Source: Diacronema lutheri (lineage: Eukaryota; Haptophyta; Pavlovophyceae; Pavlovales; Pavlovaceae). From it: a stretch of 64,000 nucleotides of DNA. Shown one piece after another: positions 23,001 to 34,000 of this stretch. Positions within the stretch are counted from its first letter, which is position 1. Each line of letters starts with the position of its first letter. The DNA lies in assembly GCA_019448385.1 (NCBI GenBank), contig JAGTXO010000058.1, positions 1-64,000 of the forward strand. Reading direction: 5' to 3'. Position numbers and translations under genes: made by a program. The notes under the pieces are model-generated. The model did no database searches, was not told the DNA's origin, and saw nothing but the letters and a program-made list of their open reading frames with translations.

Positions 23001-26000
23001 TTGAGTTTGCGGGCGGCGGCGAGGCGAGCTGGCTGTGCGACAGCGCGGCCGGCACGACGACCGTCGCGGCGTGCGCGTCGCTGCCGCCGCGCATGGGCGA
23101 TGGGCAGCTGGCCATCCGGCGGCACACGCTCGGCACGGGCGCCGACGCGCCGGCGCACGCCGTCGTCTCGCTCCGCGTCGCGCACGTGAGCCACGCCATC
23201 CGCCGCGCGGCGGACGACGGCGGCGCGCGCGCCGAGCGGATGGCGCGCGCCGCGCGCGCGTTTTGCGATGTGGCGGCCGCGCTGCGCGTCGACGCGATCC
23301 TGGCGGAGGTGCCCGAGGACCGCCCGACGGGCACGCCCTTCCTTGGCGGGCTGCTCAAATTTTGGGACAAAGACCACGGGAGCTCGACGGCGCCAGCCAC
23401 GCTCGCGCTCGGAGACGTGCGCGAGGTGGCCAAGCGGACGGCCGACGCAGCGGCCGGCCGAGCGGACGAGGTCCCTGCGGCTGGCCGTCCGCAGGTCGCG
23501 GCGCGCGCGTGCGCTGGCGCGATTGGCGGCGGCGCGGGCGCGGCGGGCGCCTCGGACGCTGCGCCGCGTGCACTGGCGGGCGCGTCGGGTGCGCGCACGG
23601 ACGGCGGCCCTGCCGACGCACCGCGCCAGCTGGAGAGCCGCTACGGCGAGGCGAGCAAGCTCGACCTACCCCAAGATTCCACTACGGGCCGCGTCCTCGA
23701 CGCTCGCGAGGCCCAGGACCGCGCGCGCGTGCCTGCTGCGCCCGACGGCACAGCGCTGCGCCGCGTGCTCGACGCCGTCGGCGCGGGCGCGCCCGCGCAG
23801 CGCAGCCCGCGCTGGCACGACGAGCGATGGGAGGAGGTCACGGGCAGCAAGGTTGGCGACGTCGTGAACGACAACGCCGGCGTCGCGCACGAGACGCTCA
23901 CCGACGAGTACGTGCACCGGCGGCGGCGCGAGGTGCGGACCAAGGCGACGACCGCGGGCATCCTCGGCGAGGCCGTCGCGCTGCGCAAGCTGGCGGCCGC
24001 GTACGGCATCACCGTCGTGTGCAACCTGCCGATGGTGCGTGCGGACCCGCACGACAAGAGCGCGCCGTTCGCCTTCTCGCCGGACGGGCTCGCCATCCTC
24101 CCCGAAAACAACGAGCAGGTCCTCGTCGAGGTGAAGACGCTCACCAAGGCGGGCGCCACGGCGCACGAGGACGGGCCGCCGCAGCCGCACCGCGATCAGC
24201 TGCAGCTCGGCATGCACGTCCTCGGCGTGAGCAAAGCGCTCTACGTGCAGTACCTCAGGCACGAGGACCGGATCGTCGTGCACGTCGTGACGCGCGGCGC
24301 CGGCTGGCTTGCATTCGCGCAGCCGAGGGTGCAGGCCTTCTGGGCGCGCGTCGTCGAGCGGCGCGCGCGGCTCGAGCGCGCGCGCGCCGACCACCCGGCT
24401 GCGAGCCGGCGGCACCGGCGGCAGCAGACGCCGGCCGGGCCGCCGCTCGTGCTCGCGCTGGACGGGCGCATCCCCGCCGCGCGCGCCGCCGCGCTGCACG
24501 CCGTCGCGCACGGCACCGCGAGCGCGGCGGCGGTGACGGCGGCGGCGGCGACGGGCGACGCGACGGCGTTGCAAGACGCGATCGCGGCGCTGCGCGCGCC
24601 CGTCGGCAATGCGGCGATCGACAGCGCAGCGCGTGCGGAGCGCGCGGCCGTCGAGCGGGCGATCGCGTACCTCGGGCAGCCGGCAGGCGACGCCGCCGCC
24701 CGCGGCACGGCCGAGGCGGCCGAGGAGGAGAGGACGGTCGACGCCGACATCGGCGCGTTGCTGCACCAGCTCGGCGCGAGCGTGGCGCACGTGCACGTCG
24801 AGGACGCGGATTGCGTCACGCGTGAGCACTGGGGCGGGGCGGTGCTCGCTGCAGCGGGCGACCCGTCGAGCGCCCCCGCCATTTCGAGCGTCATCGTCGC
24901 GCACATCGTGCGCCTCGCCGGCTTTGGCGTCGAGCTCCCGCAGTCGATTCGCGTCGCCCCCAGCACGGCCGACTGGCACGAGGGCTGGCTCGACGTGCAG
25001 TGCGTGCTGCTGCGCACGCGCCGGCGCGGGCGGCGCGACGACGACTTTGTGGCCGTCGTCAGGCGCGGTGGGCGCTGGTTTGCGTGCGAGCCCGGCCGCG
25101 CGCGGCGGCTGCAGTGGCGGTCGGTCCTGCGCCGCGCGCGCGGCGGCGTCGACGGGACCGGCGAGGAGGCGTTCGCGGTCGTCTACGTGCGGCGCGGCGA
25201 CGCGGCCGGCGACGCGGCTGGCGACGCGCAGGCCGAACGGGCGCGCGGCGGGCGCGCGCGCAGGCGCACGCGCGGCGGCACGCGCAAGCGCAAGCGCGGC
25301 GCCTCCGCCGGGCTCGAGGCGGCCGCGCCCGCCGGCGCGCCGGCGGGCGCTGCTCACCGCCCGCCCGCCAGGCGTGCCACGGTCGCCGCGCGCACCACGC
25401 GCTCTGTGACCGACGCGCGGCACTCGGCGCCTGCCGCCACGGTTGCACCTGTCTTCGACTGGCGCGCCGGCCGCCCGCCCCCTGCCGCCGCCGCCGCCGC
25501 CAAGCGCGGCCAGGCGCTCGAGCCGGGGCAGTTCGCGCGGCCGCGTGGGCGCGCGCCATGGGGCAAGGTCTGGGACAGAGTCTCGGGTGCGTGGGCGGAC
25601 AAGCCGACTGGTGCTGCCGTCGCCGCCGCGCCGCCGCCGCTGCCGCCCGCCGCCGCGCCGCCGCCCGCCGCCGCGCCGCCGCCCACCGCCGCGCCGCCGC
25701 CCGCCGCCGCGCCGCCGCCCGCCGTCGCGCCGCCGCCCGCCGCCGCGCCGCCGCCGCCGCCGCCACCGGCGGCGCTCGGCCGCCGGCAGCACGTCGGCGC
25801 GGGCGGCAGCGCGGCGGGCCGGCGGCTCGCGGCCATCGCACGGCGGCAGCGCGGCGTGCGCGCGCCGCCGCCCGCCGCGCGCTTCCTCGCCACGCTGCCG
25901 CCACCGCCACGCGACGGCCTCGCGCGCACGAGCAAGCAGGCGCGCGCGAGGCGCAACGCGGACGGACGGCCGGCGCACGCGCGCGCGGCCAACGCGCGCG

Positions 26001-29000
26001 CCTTCTACCGCGGCGTGGAGCTCGGCGTGCACGCGACGCGCGCCATCGTCGACGCGCGCCACGCCGACCTGCCGCAGGCCGTCTTCGTGGCGGAGGCGCG
26101 GGCGATCGTCGCGCGCTCCGCCGGCGGCGGCGCGCTGCTCGCGCCGGACGACGTGCGCGACCTGTGCGACGCGCAGACGGACGCCGATCGCGCTGCGATC
26201 TGGGCGTCGGTGGGCGCGCACGAGGCGACGCGCATCTTCGCGCTCGTCACGCGCAACGCGAGCTTGGCGGGCGCGGCGCTGCTCGTGCTGCACACGCCGG
26301 CGGGCGCGCCGGCGCGCGCGCTCGGGCTCGTGGCGACGCGCTCGCGCGCGCCGTCGACGGGCGCGCCGCGCGACGCGCACAGGGCGCTGGTGCAGCGGTT
26401 GGACGTGCTGATGGACGCGATCGCCGCGGCGCGAGGCGCGTCGCCGCTCGAGCTCGAGCTCGCGCTCGCGCCCGAGCCGCAGAGCGCGTGCAACGCGCGT
26501 GCGGCCGCGCTGCTCTGCCTGCAGGCCGTCGCGGACGCGAGCGGCCGTCCCGCCGCTGAGGACGCGCTGGCCGCGCTCGACGACGCGCGCGGCATCGACC
26601 GGCACTGCCACGCCGTCCGGCAGCAGATCGAGGCGAAGCTCGCGTGGCGGCGCGCCGACGGCGCCGTCGGCGTTGACGGCGCCGACGGCGCGCCCGCGCT
26701 CGCGCCTGCCGCCGCACCGCCGGCGTGCGCGCCGGCGCACGCTGCCGGCGAGGCGGCGGTCGACCAGGCGATCGTCACGCGGGTGCGCGACGCGCTGCGC
26801 GCGTGGGCGACGACTGGCACCGCGCCCAGCGCGGCGGTGCTCGACGACGCCTGCGCCGCGTACACGGCCCGCGCACGCGCGCGCAAGGACGCGCGCACGG
26901 CGCTGGGCCCGACGCGCGCGGCCGAGCTGCTCGCCGCGGCCGCGCGCGGCGGAGCCGACGGGGCGGATGCCGCGCGCGCGCTGCTCGGCGGCACGCCGCG
27001 CCTGCTCGTCGTGCTCCTCTGCGTGCCCGTCGCCGCGCCGTCCGGCGAGCCGCCGCGCCCGGTCGGGCTGCTCGTCGCCGACCGGCCGACGGACGACTCG
27101 CGCCCGGCCGCGCTCGTGCGCTACGACTTTGCGCCGCTCGACGCGGACGTGGCCGTCGCGGTCGGCGCGCATGCCGTCGCGCTGGCCAGTGCGATCTGGC
27201 CGCTGCTCGCGGCCGAGGGGGAGCCGCGGCCATCGCCCGTCGTGCGCTCGCAGCCGCGCGGCGGCGACGATGGCGCGCGTGCGCTCGCAACGTTCGCGTG
27301 CCTCGACGCGCTGATGACCGCCAGCGTCGGCGCGCACGGCCTCGCGGGCGGCGCGGGCATGCTGCCCGCGCTGGTCGCGCGAGGCGCCGCGGCCGCCCAG
27401 CGCGAGCGGCAGCTGCGCGCGGCCGCCGAGAGGCTGGGCGGCACGGTCGCTGGGTGGCCGGACACGGGCGCGAGCGCGGCGGGCGCGAGCGTCGACGAGG
27501 AGGCGCGCACGTACGAGGTCGAGGCGGTCGTCGACGAGCGCCGCAAGGCGGGCAAGAAGGTGACGTTCCAGTTCCGGATCAGGTGGCGGGGCTACGACGA
27601 GAGCGCCGACACGTGGGAGCCTGAGGCCAACGTGAGCAGCGACCTCGTCGCCCAGTTCCGCAAGACGCGCGACGAGCAGAAGCGGCGCGCGGGCGTATCG
27701 GGCAGCGGCAGCGGCGGCGCGGGCGCGGCGTCGGCATTGGCGTCGGCGCCGCTTCGCGCGCACGGCGAGTCGGGCGCCGCGGGCAAGCGCGCCGCGGCGG
27801 GTGCCGCCGCGAGCGCGCGCGACGCCGCGGGCGCGCGCGCGCCGAGCGTTCCCCGCGCGCGCGGCGTCGAGCGCGCGCGCGTGGACGAGCCCGCTGCGCC
27901 GAGCGCGCGCGCCGCCGGCGGCGCGACGGCGCGCACGCGCGTCAGCGTGCTCCCGGGCTTCGTGGTCAAGCGCTCGACGCTCAACGCGGGGCCGCAGGCG
28001 GTGACGGCGCAGCCCGGTGCGCGGAAGGAGCTGCGGCGCATCGCGGCGGCCGTGCACAGGCTCACGACACAGGCGTACCGCGTCATCAACAAGGTGGTGC
28101 GCGACGAGGCTGCGGTGGCGAGCGCGCAGGCCGTCGGCGCGGCGTCGGGCGGCCCGTCGACCAGCGTGCACACGTCGACCACGATGGACAAGGGAACCGT
28201 CCGTGCGATCTTCTCGGCCATCGGCTGGCACAAGGACGAGAGCACGTACGGTGCAGCGCCCCGAGGCAAGCCCGCCGAGCAAGCCGCCGCGCAGACCAAG
28301 GCGGCGACGGCGCGCGCCGTCGGCGAGATGGCCGAGGGCGTCCAGCCCGTCTGCGCGGTGGGCCTCACGGAGATCCTCGAGGCGGAGGCGACGCAGGTGT
28401 CCACCGCGTGCCTGATGCATCCATCGCGCGTCGTGAACGGGCTGCTCCGCGACGTCGTCCGCGCGGCAGTCGAGCGCGACGAGGCGCTCGTCGCGCTGCC
28501 CGAGATGCAGCGAAACGCGCGCGTGCGCGAGCTGTGCGAGCGGCTGCTGCGCGGCGACGTGGAGGGCGCGCGCGTCGGCTGCCCCGCCGCGCTCGACCGC
28601 CACCTGCCCGACATGGTCCTCCACAAGATCGACTACAAGTGCACGCCCACGAAAAGGTGGAACTACGACCGGCACACGACGCGCTACTTCCTCGTGCAGA
28701 TCCGCACCCTGCAGCACGTGGCCGAGGGGCAGGCGCTGCTCTGCCGGCTCGCGCACATCCACACGCAGCTGACCGGACGGCCGCCGCGGTACAATGTGGC
28801 GCCGCTGCGCACGCACAATGTGCGCGCGAGGCGTGGCTGCCGCTGCCGCCGCCGAGCGCCCAAGCGCGCGCGCCGCCGCCGTGCGCGCCGCCCCGCGGCC
28901 AGGTTGGTCACGCGCCCGCGCGCTCGCGCGCCGCGCGCTGCGCGCAGGTGCCGCGCAACGTGCGCCTCGCCGCGAGCGCCATCTGGGTGACGCTTTCGGA

Positions 29001-30666
29001 TGACGAGCGCAAGGAGCTGCGCGCGCGGCTCAAGGCGCTGGACCTGCGCGACCACGATGGCGAGCCGATCAAGTGGACAGGCACAAACGGCAACACCCCG
29101 CCGATGTCGGACGTGCGCGTCAGGTACGCGGTCTTTGCGACGCGCTTCGACATCTCCAACCGCGTCTTCGACTACGCCGGGCGCGAGCGGCCGCCGGCCG
29201 ATCTGCCGTGGCACGCGCGGCGCTCGTGGGTTGGCCTCGCGCCGCTGCCGCGCGTGCCGCTCCCGGGCCGGCAGCCCGTCAAGTCGGTGGTGACAGATGG
29301 CGTCGCCGTGCACGCCGTCGGGACCGTCCTCGTGCCGAAGGCGCAGGCGCCGGCCGGCGGCTCGGGCGTCCTGCACCGCTGGCGCCGGCCGGACGGGCGC
29401 ATCGCCGTCGCGCTCGGCTCCGAGCTGCGGCGGGCGATCGACGTCGAGGCGGCGGTCGTCGTCGCGGCCGACCCGAACATGGGCAACATCACCACCTACT
29501 CTGCGCACGTCGGGCGGGCGGCCGTCTGGCGGCAGTTCACGCAGCGCGCGCGCGCGCGCGCCGCGGGCTTTGCGCGCGAGACGGCCAAGACCAACGCGGC
29601 GCGGCGGCGCGTGCGCAAGGACGGGCGCGGCGAGGAGTTCAGCGTGGAGGCGGACGAGGCGCGGCTTGGCGAGGCGCACAGCGCCAAGGTGCTCGACGCG
29701 GGCAAATACATCGCCTTCCACCGCGAGAGCGCGCGGGTGCGCGAGCGCGCCGCCGAGCACGTGTACGACGCGCCGGCGCGCCGGAAGGAGCGCTGGCGGC
29801 GCGACAGCGGCGGGCGGTCCAACGCGGCGCGCGTCGCCGAGGCGCTCATCGCGGCGCACTGCGTCGACGGCGTGACGCGCGACCGGCTGCTCGTGTGCGT
29901 GGGCAAGTGGCTGCGCGACCACAAGGGCGCGCAGCCCAAGGGCGCGCCGCCCGCCTTCCAGGTGGGGCTGCTGCGCGAGCTGCGGCGGCGCGGCGTCGCG
30001 GCCGTCTTCGTGCCCGAGCCGTACACGTCGATGCACTGCTCGATGCCGCGGCTCGCCAAGGGCGGCAGGCTGCAGCGCTGCGGCGCGGAGCTCGCGCAGA
30101 ACCCGCGCCTGCCCGTGGCAAAGGGCGGCACGCGCACGGTGCACGCGCTCGTCATCTGCCCGGCGTGCAACGGCGGCAAGAAGCCCGTGCACCGCGACTA
30201 CAACGCCGCGCGCAACATCTTCTACGACGTGCACGACATGGCGGCGCACGCGGCCGGGCGCGACACCACGTCGACGCCTGAGCGCTTTGCCCTCGTGCTC
30301 GCCTGGTGGGCGCGCGGCGAGGTGTGGGAGCGTGAGGAGCGCATGGTGCACGGCGAGGGCGACGACTGCGACGACGAGTGCGACGGCGACGACGAGGGCG
30401 ACGACGAGGGCGACGACGACGACGACGACGACGGCAGCGGCGACGGCGGCGGCGGCGAGGGCGACGGCGACGGCGACGGAGGCGGCGGCGGCGACGACGA
30501 CGATGACGGCGGGGGAGGCGGCGGCGGCGACGGCGGTGGCGACGACGGCGGCGGGCGCGGCGGCGGTGGCGGCGGCGGCTCTCGCGCCCGCACCCCCGCC
30601 CGCGGAGCTGCCAGCGCCAGTGCCGGCGGCGGCAGCGCGCGCGGGCCGAAGCGCGGCCGGCGTTGA
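16748..30666 (+). CDS. Giant multidomain protein: Ulp1-like protease, YqaJ nuclease, chromodomain, Fanzor
   Basis: One frame is open from 16748 to 28819, over 12 kb without a stop. It is joined by a 128-bp phase-0 intron (28820-28947, GTGCGCG..GCGCAG) to 28948-30666. That gives about 4,600 residues, or about 6,000 if fused to the block upstream. The first part up to about 16980 reads as another frame's shadow, so the true 5' exon junction lies near 16.6-17.0 kb. Domains in order: Ala/Arg-rich region, Ulp1-like protease (19.2-19.7 kb), poly-Ala (20.0 kb), unassigned globular parts with further Q-G-x-x-x-like protease-fold echoes, YqaJ nuclease (23.8-24.3 kb), Ala/Pro linkers, chromodomain (27.5 kb) and Fanzor (27.95-30.25 kb). 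An Asp/Gly acidic tail ends in basic PKRGRR, a likely nuclear signal. GC-rich DNA favours long frames, but domain matches along the whole frame show it is genuinely coding. It could still be split by unseen introns into more than one gene. Confidence 0.65.
19030..19720 (+). other. Ulp1-like (C48) protease domain 2
   Basis: Second Ulp1/SENP-type cysteine protease domain inside the giant frame. Catalytic-type residues are His 19421-19423 (ASGHFTALRLV), Asp 19490-19492 (YDAVLVDTLAS), Gln 19613-19615 and Cys 19628-19630 (AAQRGATCGLAIVGALNDAL). The Q-to-C spacing is one residue shorter than in yeast Ulp1, but the CG that follows matches the family. Activity would be removal of SUMO-like modifiers or self-processing; which one cannot be told from sequence. 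Confidence 0.65.
19900..20100 (+). repeat. In-frame (GCC)n trinucleotide tract encoding poly-Ala
   Basis: Imperfect then perfect GCC repeats (the purest run about 20029-20094) encode more than 20 consecutive Ala residues in the giant frame. A Pro-rich patch precedes it. It behaves as a linker between the second Ulp1-like domain and the next globular part and is likely length-variable. Confidence 0.8.
23800..24340 (+). other. YqaJ/lambda-exonuclease-type PD-(D/E)XK nuclease domain
   Basis: Recombination exonuclease fold found in phages, large DNA viruses and some eukaryotic mobile elements. Seen in order: SPRWHDERWEEVTGSKVGDV (the S..W...R...TGS entry motif), GILGEAVALRKLAAAYG with the conserved Gly-Glu, FAFSPDGLAI with the catalytic Asp, VLVEVKTL giving the E-x-K pair, and RDQLQLGMHVLGVSKALYVQ, the Q-rich helix that closes the domain. 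All metal-binding residues are present, so the domain looks catalytically competent. It lies in the same frame as the chromodomain and Fanzor downstream. Confidence 0.85.
27508..27661 (+). other. Chromodomain
   Basis: Canonical chromodomain of about 50 residues: TYEVEAVVDERRKAGKKVTF then FRIRWRGYDESADTWEPEAN and LVAQFRKTRDEQKRR. The aromatic-cage positions (Tyr of YEVE, Trp of RWRGY, Trp of DTWEP) are all present, which predicts binding to a methyl-lysine histone tail. Chromodomains on transposases and integrases steer insertion to chromatin with given marks. Here it sits about 100 residues before the Fanzor start in the same frame. Confidence 0.9.
27950..30666 (+). other. Fanzor (eukaryotic TnpB-like) RNA-guided nuclease module
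   Basis: N-terminal part from about LPGFVVKRSTLNAG through YKCTPTKRWNYDRHTTRYF to 28819; intron 28820-28947 (phase 0); C-terminal part from VPRNVRLAAS. RuvC-I Asp is at 29470-29472 in VVVAADPNMGNITTYSA. The strand where TnpB has its RuvC-II Glu reads LLVCVGKW with no Glu; an alternative Glu lies 38 residues on (30016-30018) in VFVPEPYTSMHCS. The zinc ribbon has Cys at 30037, 30079, 30157 and 30166 (TSMHCS, QRCG, CPAC). RuvC-III Asp is 30196-30198 in PVHRDYNAARNIFYDV. This pattern (moved Glu, TS.xC, RD.NAA.NI) is that of the Fanzor family. An acidic DDDD/GGG tail and a basic end follow. All catalytic-type residues are present. Confidence 0.85.
28820..28947 (+). other. Phase-0 intron inside the Fanzor coding region
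   Basis: Donor AAT|GTGCGCGCG and acceptor GCGCGCAG|GTG join LRTHN to VPRNVRLAAS exactly in frame, both sides at codon boundaries. The intron is 128 bp and GC-rich. Both flanking segments carry Fanzor sequence, which makes this the best supported splice in the mobile-element part of the window. Confidence 0.8.
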
Positions 30667-31080
30667 CGCACGGCCGAGCCGCGCAGCGGTCGACGCTTTG
30701 CGGGCTCTGCCCAGGTCGCGCGCGGCTGGCGACGCGTACCGCATTCGGCACGCCCGTGCACGCCGCCACCCGTGGCCGAGCGCGCCGCACCAGCCGGCCC
30801 GCTCCAACCGCCGTGCGGATCACGGACGCTCGCTACGGCTCGTCGGCGCGCGTCACCTGCGCCGGCGGCCACGGCGCCGTCTGCTCCGGCCTCGTCGCGA
30901 GCAGCCCGACCGCTGCTCGCCGCCCGCACGCCGCCGCAGCAACGCTGCGCGTCGTGCTCCCCCGCTCGCCAAACGCGAAGAGCTCCCTCACAAGGACGTC
31001 CTTCCGAACGGCCCGCGCTGCACTCGGGGCGCGATCGTGCCCCTGATCGGATTTGGCTTGACCATCTATAATACTCTGAT
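30667..31080. other. Intergenic, between converging gene ends
   Basis: 414 bp between the Fanzor stop and the end of the minus-strand K+ channel gene. A frame of 127 codons on the plus strand has no motif and looks like chance. The last 60 bases become AT-richer (ACCATCTATAATACTCTGA) and may hold 3'-end signals. If this Fanzor uses a guide RNA made from its 3' flank, as TnpB-family elements do, it would lie here; I see no clear hairpin or element end to prove it. Confidence 0.4.
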
Positions 31081-34000
31081 TCAGTCCCCGGCGAGCGAGT
31101 CGCGCGATCGTCGCGAGGCAGCCGAAGCGCCGCTCGCGCCGCTCGCGCCGCTCGCGCGCGCGTCATGCACGTCGTGCGCGTCGCCCGGCGCGAGGCCCAC
31201 GACCTCCGACGCCGCCGAGCTCACCGAGCCGCTACGCGACGGAGCGACGCCGACGGAGAGCCCGCCGAGCCGCATCCTTCCCCCCCCCACCATCGTCCTC
31301 GTCGCGAGGCCGCCGTCGCCCGCGCGCGCTCGTTCGGCTCCCGCTTCGCCCGCGCCGTCCGCGCCAGCGCCGTCCGCGCGCGCACCGTTCGCGTCCTCGC
31401 CGTGGGCGCGGGCGAAGCGGGAGCCGAACGAGCGCGCGCGGGCGGCAGCCGTCGCACCGTCCTGCGCGCACGGCTGCGCGCCACCGCCGTCGCGCTCGGC
31501 GCCGCCGGCCGCGCTGCCGCGCGCGCGGCACCCGCTCCCGCCCCCGCCCTCGCCCTCGCCCCCGCCCTCGCCCTCGCAGCCGCAGCCGCCGCCGCCGCCG
31601 GCGTCGGCGCCGATGGCGGACGCCTCGAAACGCACGCGGCCGAGCGCGACCGGCGTGGCAAGGTCGGTGCCGCCGCCGCCGGCGGCGGCTTCGTTCGCGG
31701 AAGTTTCGCGGAAGCGGACTCGGCCGGGCGTGCGGAGCGCGGATGGCGGCGCGGGCGATAGCGCACCGCCGCCGGGGCCGCCGGGGCCGCCGGGGCCGCC
31801 GGGGCCGCCGGAGCCGCCGGGGCCGCCGGGGCCGCCGGGGCCGCCGGGGCCGCCGGGGCCGCCGGGGCCGCCGGGGCCGCCGGGGCCGCCGGGGCCGCCG
31901 TCAGCGGGCACATTGAGCGCACCGGGCGCGGAGATGACTGTGTCGTCGATCGAGACGGGCTCGACGCGCCATGAGCGCCGCTTGGGCAGGCGCGGACCCG
32001 CGCCTTTCATGGGCGAGATCGGCACGGCGAACCCGCCCATTCCCCAGTCCGAGCCCGTCGAGTCGTCGGAGCGCGCGGCGGAGTGGCGCGAGACGCGCAC
32101 GTCGGCCGCGCCGTTCGTCGAGGCCCTTGTCGCCGCGCGGCGCTCCTCCGCCGCGCGGCCGCCGCCATCGCCGCTCAAACCGTTCCCAACGGCCGCGCAG
32201 CTGCCATTCGTAACGGCCGCGCCGCCGCCATGCGTAACGGCCGCGCCGCAGACATGCGTAACGGTTTGCGATCGCGCGTCGCCGCGCCGCTCGAGCAGAG
32301 CAGCGGCGCCGCCGCGCGCGCCGCCACCGCCGCCGTCGCGCCGCCGCCGCTGCAGCGCAGCCGACGCCGCGTCGCGCGTGAGGACAAACATGCTGCACGG
32401 GGAAGGGGGAAAATCAAGGAATGGGGGGAGGGGGATGGGGGGGGGGGGGGGGGGGGGGGGGGGGGGCGAAGGGGTGGGAAGGAAGGGATGTGATGGGGTG
32501 AATGACGGGCGCGGTGCGCGACGAGAAGGGCAAGGGCAGGAATGGTGAGGGGGTTGGGGGGGGGGGGGAAAGGGGGGGATGTGATGGGGTGAATGACGGG
32601 CGCGGTGCGCGACGAGAAGGTGTCACACGGTGCGCGCGGACTGCCACGCGCAGCGCGCGGCCAAGCCCTCGATGCGCGCGGCGCGGCGCGGCACGCGCCG
32701 GTCATTTGGCCCCACAACGCGCGACGGCTCCGGGTTGAGCAGCACGTAGAAGAGCGCCGGCTTGGTCGAGTCGGACGCGCCGTCCTCGTCCGCCGCCAGG
32801 TCGAGGAGCTCCCTGCCGAGCGCGGCGAGCACCTGTCGGATCTGCGCCTGCTCGCGCCTACGCCGGTCTTCGGCGCCGGCGCGCGCGCGCTGCCAGTAAG
32901 CCGGTGAGCCCGAGATGTGCGCGCCGTCCATTGGGCAATAGAGGCCGAGACAAATATAGCCCTCGGCAGCCATGCGCTTGAAAAGCTCTCCAAAGGAAAG
33001 GCGGCCAAAAATGGCGGGCACGGGCAGCTGCTCGACGCCGGCGGTGCGCTCGTCGCCGACGAGGAGGTTGAGGAGCGGGATGAGGTGCGGCATGAAGAAG
33101 TTGGCCGTGATCATCGAACACGTCATCTCCGCCGCGTACGCCGAGCCCGACGCGATCGCTGGCGACTGCAGGTAGTGCGGGAACGAATCGACCGCCGGCC
33201 ACCACTCGCGCCCGTCGTCGACGAAGCGCACGGCGCGCAGGTCGTCGAGGTCCGCGATGACGCGCACCGACGACGCGGCGCGACCCGCCGCGCGGTGCGC
33301 GCGGCTGCTCCTGAGCGCGTTGCGCACTTTGGTCACGGCGAGGACGAGGTGCGTGTCGCCGACGGCCGAGTCCGCGTCGGCGGCGCCCGCGCGCCTCGCG
33401 AGGTCCTCGCCACCGAAGAGCACGACGCACGACGCGTACGCGAGGCCCGCGCGCTCGAGGTCATGCTCGTCGAGCGCCGAGCCCGAGACAAAGTGCGTGC
33501 GCGCCGTCCTGCGCAGCGCGAGCAGCGACTCGCCCGAGTCCGCCGGTTCCGCCGGCGCGAGCACGACGATGCGATGCGCGCACAGCGACGCGGCGGTGTC
33601 GACGAAGGTGGCGAGGTTGCCGGGCCAGCCGCACACGAGCACGAGCTGCGCGTCCGCCGAGCAGAGCGGCCGCATGTCCGAGCGCACGACGTCGGCGAGC
33701 GCGCGCAGGCCGACGTCGCCGTCGCCGTCCGCCGCGCCGCCGCCCGCGCCGCCGTCGTCGCCGGCGGCCGCGCGGAGCGCCTTGGGCGCGAAGAGCATCG
33801 TCTGCCTGCGCTGCTGCAGCTGCTGCGCGTACGTGCCGTCGCGCGCGCCCTCCGCGCCGAAGAGCGCCGTCTCGTTCGTCCACGCCGCCATCTCGCCGAG
33901 CGGCGGGCGCGGCGGCGGCGGCTGCTGCGCCCGCGCCGCGTCGCACGCGCCCGCCGCGCCCGCCGCGCCCGCCGCTCCCGCCGCGCCCGCCGTCGGCGTC

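Noticed and set aside
20201-28816. Very long minus-strand frames opposite the Fanzor block
   Set aside because: Arg/Ala-rich antisense shadows of a GC-rich coding strand; no motif, while the plus strand carries YqaJ, chromodomain and Fanzor.
31771-31908. Collagen-like protein
   Set aside because: GGP is encoded by a 9-bp minisatellite inside the K+ channel's last exon; there is no G-X-Y pattern beyond it and no collagen context.
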